A stretch of DNA of 27,369 bases from an uncultured Propionibacteriaceae bacterium. GTDB lineage: Bacteria > Actinomycetota > Actinomycetes > Propionibacteriales > Propionibacteriaceae. The translations under genes and the position numbers were made by a program. The notes below the pieces were generated by a model. It worked only from the letters and a program-made list of their open reading frames with translations. It did no database searches and had not been told where the DNA came from. The DNA lies in contig CALCKT010000001.1 in assembly GCA_937965785.1 (NCBI GenBank), positions 1-27,369 of the forward strand, given 5' to 3'. Every line of letters begins with the position of its first letter. Position 1 is the first letter of the stretch. Shown piece by piece: positions 22,144 through 27,369 of the stretch.

Positions 22144-23370
22144 TCAGGGGGCCTCGACGCCGGGCATCACCCGGTTCCTGAATACGATCGCCAGGATGAG
22201 ACCGACCACCAGCAGGATCAGGGAACAGGCCGGGAACATTCTGAACGTGATCTCCGGATCGACGTGCATCAGGGAAACCAGCAGCGGGGGCAGTCCTGTG
22301 CCCACACCGTTGCCGAGGACCTGGGTTGCCTGGAACAGGCCACCGAACAATCCCGGCCGGTTCCTGGGCGCGGGCCGCAGCAGGGTGATCAGTTGGCCGG
22401 GCAACCCGAACCCGACGCCCGCGGTGACCAACGCCAGACCGAACGCGATCGGGGCGCTGGGGAAGGACGGCTGGGTCAGCGAGATCACCGCGCCGGTCAG
22501 CGTGATCAGCCAGGCGAACCAGGTCAGGTCGCGTTTACCGGAAACCACCCCACCGGCGATGAATCCGGCAGCCAGGCCGAGCATGAATGGAATGTTGATC
22601 AGTTCCATGCGGAGCTTGACGAGCTCGGATATGTGTCGGCCGCCGCTCAGCGTGAACAAGTCCAGGTAGAACCAGATCCCGTACAGGACGGCCCCGAACA
22701 GCAGCGTCTGCACCAGGGCGGGTAGTTTCCCGGAGGGGCGGTGTGGCGGTGCCGGCCGGGTGGTTGCGACCTCGGCGGGGGAGTGGGGGAGCGTGAACCA
22801 GCCGAGGAGAGCCAGGGGAACAGCGACGATGGGTGCCCACAGCAGCGTCGCCTTCCAGTCCTGCTCGGCGGTGTACAGCGAGGCGATCATTGGCAGGGAG
22901 CCGTGGAAGGCGCAGAGCAAACCGATCAATGGTCCGTGGTTCTCGGGGTACACCTTGGTCACGGCTGAGAATGCCGCGGGAAGCAGCGCAGCGCTCCCGG
23001 CCGTCTGGACTGCCGTGGTGATGAACAGGAGATCCCAGGAGTCCGACCAGCCCATGACGTAGGCGCCCAGCGCCCACAGGAGGATCCCGGGGATCCAGAT
23101 CGAACGCGGCCCGAACCGGTCGCCGAGAACGCCCCAGAGGATGAGGAAGACGACTGAGACCGTCGCCTTCAGAATCGTGAAGGCCGAACTCAGGAGGACA
23201 CCATGGTCCGAGGAAAGGACCCCGGAACTCTGGAAGGCCATCCACCCTGCCTTCTGGAAAAACCCTTGAGCGAGATGGACGACGGCGATCCCGAACAGCA
23301 CGAAGGTGATGTGCAGGCTTTGGTGGTTGTTCGGTGATGCAGTCTGCTGGGTTCGTGAGTGGATCGTCAT
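22144..23370 (-). CDS. MFS transporter
   Basis: A hydrophobic protein of 408 residues with about twelve predicted membrane segments and the MFS loop 2-3 motif (GVLGDRFGPRSIW). A central cytosolic loop (HSPAEVATTRPAPPHRPSGK) separates the two halves. The ATG at 23370 was chosen because GGAG lies eight bases upstream and the first hydrophobic segment begins about 20 residues later; a GTG 22 codons further up is less likely. It follows a closely similar but frameshifted MFS gene, sharing for example the QTLLFGAVL and GLAAGF stretches. Substrate cannot be assigned. Confidence 0.85.
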   Translation of the reverse strand: MTIHSRTQQTASPNNHQSLHITFVLFGIAVVHLAQGFFQKAGWMAFQSSGVLSSDHGVLLSSAFTILKATVSVVFLILWGVLGDRFGPRSIWIPGILLWALGAYVMGWSDSWDLLFITTAVQTAGSAALLPAAFSAVTKVYPENHGPLIGLLCAFHGSLPMIASLYTAEQDWKATLLWAPIVAVPLALLGWFTLPHSPAEVATTRPAPPHRPSGKLPALVQTLLFGAVLYGIWFYLDLFTLSGGRHISELVKLRMELINIPFMLGLAAGFIAGGVVSGKRDLTWFAWLITLTGAVISLTQPSFPSAPIAFGLALVTAGVGFGLPGQLITLLRPAPRNRPGLFGGLFQATQVLGNGVGTGLPPLLVSLMHVDPEITFRMFPACSLILLVVGLILAIVFRNRVMPGVEAP

Positions 23371-23432
23371 TTCCGTTTCTCCGGTGTCGTAACCGGTTTT
23401 CCTGGCCGTGGTGATTGTATTCGACGCCTCGT

Positions 23433-24708
23433 TCACTCGTCGCTGCTTCGTTGCGCCGCCACTCGTTTCTTCGGCTTCCCCAGTGCCAGGACGAGTCCCG
23501 TGACCAGCAGGATCAGGGAGCAGCTCAGGAACAGATGGACCCTTGCGTCCGGGGAGACCGCTTCACCCAGGGCGAGGATCAGTGCCATGGGCACCCCGAT
23601 CCCCACCCCGTAGCCGAGGTTCTGAGCCACCTGGAAAAGGGCGGCGGCCCGGGAGATCCGGTTCCCGGAAGCGAGACGCAGCAGCGTGACCAACCGCCCC
23701 GACAACCCGATTCCGAGCCCCGCCGAAGCCAGAACCGAGCCGGTCAGCACGGCGATGTCGAAAGGCAGCAGCGGGACCGATGCGATCCCCACGCCCGTCG
23801 CGGCGATCAACCACGCCAGCCAGGTGTTCTCGCGGTCTCCTGCGATCACCGCACCCACGACGAATCCCGCCGCAAGTCCTGCGATGAAGGGGAAGTTGAC
23901 CAGGCAGGCCGTTTTGGGCCCTGAAATACCCGGCGGCGCCGCTGAGGGCGAGCTGGTCGTGGTGTGCGGAGAAAGCAAGCTCCAGGTGGATCCGGAACCC
24001 CGACAACACGGCGCCGAACAGCAGGGTCTGCACCACCGCGCGACCCCGTCCGGGGCGGCTCTCCGGGGCGGGGTCGTCATCGGATCCGGCCTCGAAGGGA
24101 CCGGAGGGGATGGCCAACCAGCCCAGGATCAAGGGAGGGATAGCGGCGACGGGGATCAGCAGCAGCGCCGCCCGCCAGTCCACCGACTTGGCCATCAGGT
24201 CGGCGATCAGCGACCCCGGCAGGTGGAGGAGCGCAGGAAAGGCAATGACCAGGCCGGTGAGGAAACCGCCCCGGTACGACTGCGCGTTCGTGACGGCGGC
24301 GAGCGCGGCGGGGAGCACCGCCGCCACCCCGGCTGCCTGGAGCGCATAGCTCGCGAGCAGGAACTCCTCCGAACCCGACCAGCTCCCCACGAACACCCCC
24401 AGCGCCCACACGAGCAGGCCACCGGCGTAGGGCAGGCGCGGCCCGTAACGGTCGCCGAGGAGGGCCCACGGGATCAGGAGGAGGGTGCAGACCGCCACCT
24501 GCAAAGCGGGGAGCATCAGGGTGGATGCGGCCAGGCTCTGGGCGTTCGACCCGGGGGGAGCAAAACCCTGCTGGGCCCGCAGCACCACCCGCCCGAGGAT
24601 CCCCTGCGCCAGGAACACGACCACGATCCCGAACAGGACCGCCGGGACGCACATGCCCTGCCGAGCATCCGGGGATGCGGGTTCCCGGGCTGGTGGGTTG
24701 GTGCTCAT
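23433..24708 (-). pseudogene. Frameshifted MFS transporter, paralogue of the downstream gene
   Basis: From ATG 24708 (GGAGGA nine bases upstream) the frame encodes an MFS N-terminal half with the loop motif LLGDRYGPRLPY and continues to about HHDQLALSGAAGYFRAQNG. Near 23905-23925 the similarity to the neighbouring transporter jumps to another frame (ACLVNFPFIAGLAAGFVVGA) and runs on to the stop at 23433. A one-base skip (+1), equivalent to one extra base in or near GGGCCCAAAACGG, restores a full-length protein of about 424 residues. It is either a recent pseudogene or a sequencing error in a short homopolymer run. Both halves otherwise look intact. Confidence 0.8.
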
Positions 24709-24845
24709 CTGGGTGTCTCCTCCGGGAGCGCGACGATTCCGGCTGGGCCGCGGACGGTGATCCGGCGCAGGGACGCGTCTCATCCGGGGGCGGCAGACCG
24801 GCCGGTGGTCACCGCATTCTTGCACCCAGCCGGTTCACGCCCCCG

Positions 24846-25511
24846 TCACCACCAGGGGTCGGCGCCCGAGGCCAGGTGGTCGAGCATGCTGAGGCCCCCC
24901 GCGAAGTCGCCGTGCGGCTGGGGGTAGGGGGTGGGGGTGAACGAGTGGTAGTCCAGCGCGATGCCGCGTTCCGCGAACACCGACTCGTCCAGGTAGTTGC
25001 GACCCGAGGGGCCCGACAGGTAGACATCCCCGCCGAGTTCCGCGGTGATGGCGGCCAGCAGCTCCGACGCCGAACCGGTCGCCTCCAGCTCCGAGGAGCG
25101 CACCAGTTTCGTCGGGATCGCGTAGTGGTCGCGCAGCCGGGTGATGAGGTCGGTGCACAGGTCGGCCAGGTTCGTCGTCTCGCGGGCGTAGACGGCCTCC
25201 AGCATCGCCTTGGCCGTCTCGAATCCGGGGCAGCGCCCGTACAGGGTCTGGAGGGTCTTGACGTGGTCGCTGCGCCACGGCTTCAGCTCATTGGTCTCCA
25301 CGTCGCGCGTGAGCTGTCCGAGCCTGCCCTTGGTGTGCACGGGGATGGTCAGCCACTGCGGCCCGCCCGGGCCCTTGATCTTCACGCGGTTCTGGAATCC
25401 ACCCTTGGTGAAGGGCACCGTGTCCAGCAGGACGAAGACATCCGCCTTCGTCATTTTGTCGAAGTAGCCCGTCCAGGGGGCGAAGTTCGGTTGGTGGATG
25501 GTTACGATCAT
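24846..25511 (-). CDS. WbqC-like family protein
   Basis: A WbqC-like protein of 221 residues. The N-terminus (IVTIHQPNFAPWTGYFDKMTKADVFVLLDTVPFTKGGFQNRVKIKG) and the end (SGPSGRNYLDESVFAERGIALDYHSF) are typical. Members of this family occur in surface polysaccharide clusters, and their exact reaction is not established. The ATG at 25511 begins the conserved core; a TTG six codons upstream overlaps the previous stop. It is the last gene of the polysaccharide operon. Confidence 0.88.
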   Translation of the reverse strand: MIVTIHQPNFAPWTGYFDKMTKADVFVLLDTVPFTKGGFQNRVKIKGPGGPQWLTIPVHTKGRLGQLTRDVETNELKPWRSDHVKTLQTLYGRCPGFETAKAMLEAVYARETTNLADLCTDLITRLRDHYAIPTKLVRSSELEATGSASELLAAITAELGGDVYLSGPSGRNYLDESVFAERGIALDYHSFTPTPYPQPHGDFAGGLSMLDHLASGADPWW

Positions 25512-25518
25512 GTTCGGC

Positions 25519-26157
25519 TCACAAAACAACGCGGATCAGTTCGAAGGCCTCGGCCCAGTCGTGTTTCACCTGGAGACCGCGGACCTGGGCCAGGGATTCG
25601 TGGAATTCCTTGGTGAAATATGCCCTGCCCATTTCTAGCTGCGAGGTGTACTTCGTCAGGGCGTCCCATTTCTTGTCGAGGTGGCGCTTGTCGAGGGTCA
25701 CGAACGCCGACGCGGAGAACGTGATGTGGTTCCACGGCAGTTCGTAGCCCAGCAGGGTCTTGTGTTTGAAGGCGCGCATCGCCTCGTCGTGGATGGTGGC
25801 GTGGTCCTGATGCAGGTCGGCGCCGGAGGGGATCAGGATCCATTCGGGGTTCAGCTGGCGTTCCATCGCCACCATGTTCTCCAGCACCTCCTGGCGGTGG
25901 TAGCCGAGCTTGCGCACCGGGTAGTGCATGATCTGCCGGTTCTCCGGTTTCACTCCGAGCGCGTCGAGGGAGGCGTGGCATTCGTCGGCCAGGCGGGTCG
26001 GGGCGGACCCGGCCGGCAGCGACTCCTCCGCCGTCGAGAACACGGCGACGTGCAGATCGACTCCCGCTTCCAGCCACTTGGCCATCGACCCTCCGGCGCC
26101 GAGCTCGGCGTCGTCGGTGTGCGGGGCGAGTACGAGGATCCGTTCGGGGATGAGCAT
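25519..26157 (-). CDS. PIG-L family deacetylase
   Basis: A LmbE/PIG-L-type protein of 212 residues, a family of zinc-dependent N-deacetylases acting on N-acetylglucosamine-containing molecules. The metal-binding motif reads APHTDDAELG (H13, D15, D16), a slight variant of the usual HPDD, and the second histidine cluster is LHQDHATIHDEAM. The ATG at 26157 was preferred because GAAAGG lies eight bases upstream; a GTG two codons earlier overlaps the glycosyltransferase stop. The setting suggests deacetylation of a cell-surface glycan precursor; this is inference. Confidence 0.88.
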   Translation of the reverse strand: MLIPERILVLAPHTDDAELGAGGSMAKWLEAGVDLHVAVFSTAEESLPAGSAPTRLADECHASLDALGVKPENRQIMHYPVRKLGYHRQEVLENMVAMERQLNPEWILIPSGADLHQDHATIHDEAMRAFKHKTLLGYELPWNHITFSASAFVTLDKRHLDKKWDALTKYTSQLEMGRAYFTKEFHESLAQVRGLQVKHDWAEAFELIRVVL

Positions 26158-26159
26158 GC

Positions 26160-27251
26160 TCACAGCCTTTCATAGCAGGACAGGAGTTTTCCCAACTCCA
26201 CGTCCCAGTTGTACTTGCGGAGGATCGCCTGCCGTCCGTTCTCTCCGATCCGGGCCGCCTCCTCCGGGTTCTCCAGCAGGCGGTTCAGGGCCTTGGCGAC
26301 GGCGTCGGTGTCGAACGGGTCGACGGTGATGCCGCAGTCGTGTTCGGCGACGATTCGCTGCCACAGGGGGAAATCGGATGCGATGAAGGGAAGGCCGCAG
26401 GCCATGTATTCGAACATCTTCGTCGAATAGCCCTCCACGTAGTTGCTGATCGGGTGGTCCAGCACGAGCCCGACCTGCGCGTCACGCAGCCCGGCGACGA
26501 TCTCGTCGCGGGGCAGGGGGCCGGGGTGGTGGACGTGCCGCCAGCCGGGATGCGCCTCGGCCTGTTCCCGGAGCTGTTTGAACTTGCCCGCCAGCATGCC
26601 GGTGACGTCGTCGGGCAGGTGCTCGAAGGCGGCGAGCATCTCGAACAGGCCCTGCTGCTCGGACAGCCCGCCGACGTAGATGAACGCGTTGCCCCGCTCC
26701 TGGAAGGGTTTGTCGTTGCGCTGGTTCGCCAGGCCTTTCTCGGGGAAGTTCTGCACCACGACCGTTTTGTGTGCCGGGAACTTCTCGGCTATCGAGGGGG
26801 TGGCGGCGACGATCGCGCTCAGCGCCCTGCCCGAGACGCCCTCCAGCACCCGGGTGATCCCCGAGAGTGGTTTCTTCAACCAGCCCGGGATCCAGGTTTT
26901 GTTCATGATCTGCAGGGGAACGTCCTCGTGGACGTCGTAGACGACCTTCTTCCCGCACAGCCGCAACGCCAGTCCGACCCCCATCAGCTCGGGGTCGTGG
27001 AAGTGGTAGATGTCAGCCCGCTCCTGCAACGCCCGGAACAAGATGGCCCAGGTCTTGCGGAGGATCCGGTCGATGCGGCCGCGTGGTGCGCCCAGCCCGA
27101 TCACCCGCACCCCCGCCACCTCGATGTCGCCGTCGTGGCAGTTGATCAGGGCGATGTCGTGGCCCGCGGCCGCCAGGGATGCGCATTCCTTGTAGGTGAC
27201 GCGGGTGTCGTGGACGTCGTGGACGGAGGAGAGGTGACGGACCCTGCTCAT
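26160..27251 (-). CDS. GT4-type glycosyltransferase
   Basis: A GT-B fold glycosyltransferase of 363 residues. The N-terminal half has SSVHDVHDTRVTYKECASLAAAGHDI and ADIYHFHDPELM, and the C-terminal half has the donor-binding motif (STKMFEYMACGLPFIASDFPLW) with the E-x7-E-type acidic pattern of the GT4 family. It is expected to add a sugar to a polysaccharide intermediate at the cytosolic membrane face. Its ATG overlaps the stop of the upstream nucleotide-sugar dehydrogenase (ATGA), and its stop overlaps the next gene. Confidence 0.92.
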   Translation of the reverse strand: MSRVRHLSSVHDVHDTRVTYKECASLAAAGHDIALINCHDGDIEVAGVRVIGLGAPRGRIDRILRKTWAILFRALQERADIYHFHDPELMGVGLALRLCGKKVVYDVHEDVPLQIMNKTWIPGWLKKPLSGITRVLEGVSGRALSAIVAATPSIAEKFPAHKTVVVQNFPEKGLANQRNDKPFQERGNAFIYVGGLSEQQGLFEMLAAFEHLPDDVTGMLAGKFKQLREQAEAHPGWRHVHHPGPLPRDEIVAGLRDAQVGLVLDHPISNYVEGYSTKMFEYMACGLPFIASDFPLWQRIVAEHDCGITVDPFDTDAVAKALNRLLENPEEAARIGENGRQAILRKYNWDVELGKLLSCYERL

Positions 27252-27369
27252 CGGGCGGTGCCGTCACCGATCGAGCGATGGGCGACACCCTCCCAGCGGA
27301 CCGGGTCCAGGACGCCGCGTCCGTCGATGATTGCTTGGATTCCGGGTAGGTCTGTGGGGGTGAGGTCGA
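27248..27369 (-). CDS. C-terminal fragment of a UDP-glucose/GDP-mannose dehydrogenase family protein
   Basis: Only the last 40 residues are in the window; the gene continues past the right edge. The reading frame ending at the TGA (27248-27250) gives IIDGRGVLDPVRWEG and VAHRSIGDG, matching the usual end of nucleotide-sugar dehydrogenases (DGRNVLDP...G..YR.IG). These enzymes oxidise UDP-sugars to uronic acids for surface polysaccharides. The overlap with the glycosyltransferase start supports one operon. The exact substrate cannot be told from this fragment. Confidence 0.75.
   Translation of the reverse strand, partial: DLTPTDLPGIQAIIDGRGVLDPVRWEGVAHRSIGDGTAR

Noticed and set aside
23905..23925. 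Programmed frameshift in the MFS gene
   Set aside because: CCCAAAA could serve -1 slippage, but the shift needed is +1 and the zero frame does not align with a slippery heptamer.
27013..27288. A minus-strand 91-codon frame spanning the glycosyltransferase start
   Set aside because: It is an Arg/Pro-rich out-of-frame reading of the glycosyltransferase gene.

Overview
The window is very GC-rich, with short gene spacing, many ATGA/GTGA overlaps and frequent GTG starts. It carries a complete-looking cobalamin-dependent 1,2-propanediol utilisation (pdu) microcompartment locus with a malate dehydrogenase as its last gene. This fits a high-GC actinobacterium that ferments to propionate, most likely a member of the Propionibacteriaceae. 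The family-level placement is inference from gene content and composition, not a search result.

Region 1 (1-13199, minus strand) is one long operon read leftward: pduA-B-C-D-E-G-H-K-J-L-eutJ-pduM-N-O-P-mdh. It encodes five shell proteins (PduA, B, K, J, N), the B12-dependent diol dehydratase (PduCDE) with its reactivase (PduGH), the cobalamin adenosyltransferase (PduO), propionaldehyde dehydrogenase (PduP) and phosphotransacylase (PduL). It also encodes an EutJ-type ATPase and a PduM-position protein that carries a flavoprotein domain. Six of the proteins (B, D, E, L, M, P) start with the short amphipathic helix used as an encapsulation peptide. The operon ends at a long nested hairpin with a T-rich tail just after mdh.

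Region 2 (13200-16771) is the divergent control region followed by a rightward operon: pduU-pduV-pocR-(53-codon small ORF)-pduQ. PocR is the AraC-type activator, and direct TGTGTA half-sites 21 bp apart lie next to the probable pduA promoter. pduS, pduT, pduW and a diol facilitator are not in the window.

Region 3 (16772-20329) is accessory. It holds a two-gene module with an AbiEii-type nucleotidyltransferase toxin and an unknown 111-residue partner, then an isochorismatase-like/MerR fusion regulator with an adjacent aldo/keto reductase. After these comes a convergent intergenic stretch packed with two unrelated 19-bp-period repeat arrays and a perfect 17-bp-arm palindrome.

Region 4 (20330-27369, all minus strand) has a solitary twin-domain sugar-type ABC ATPase with degenerate sites and two tandem MFS transporters, the second frameshifted. 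It ends with a surface-polysaccharide cluster: the C-terminus of a nucleotide-sugar dehydrogenase, a GT4 glycosyltransferase, a PIG-L deacetylase and a WbqC-like protein.
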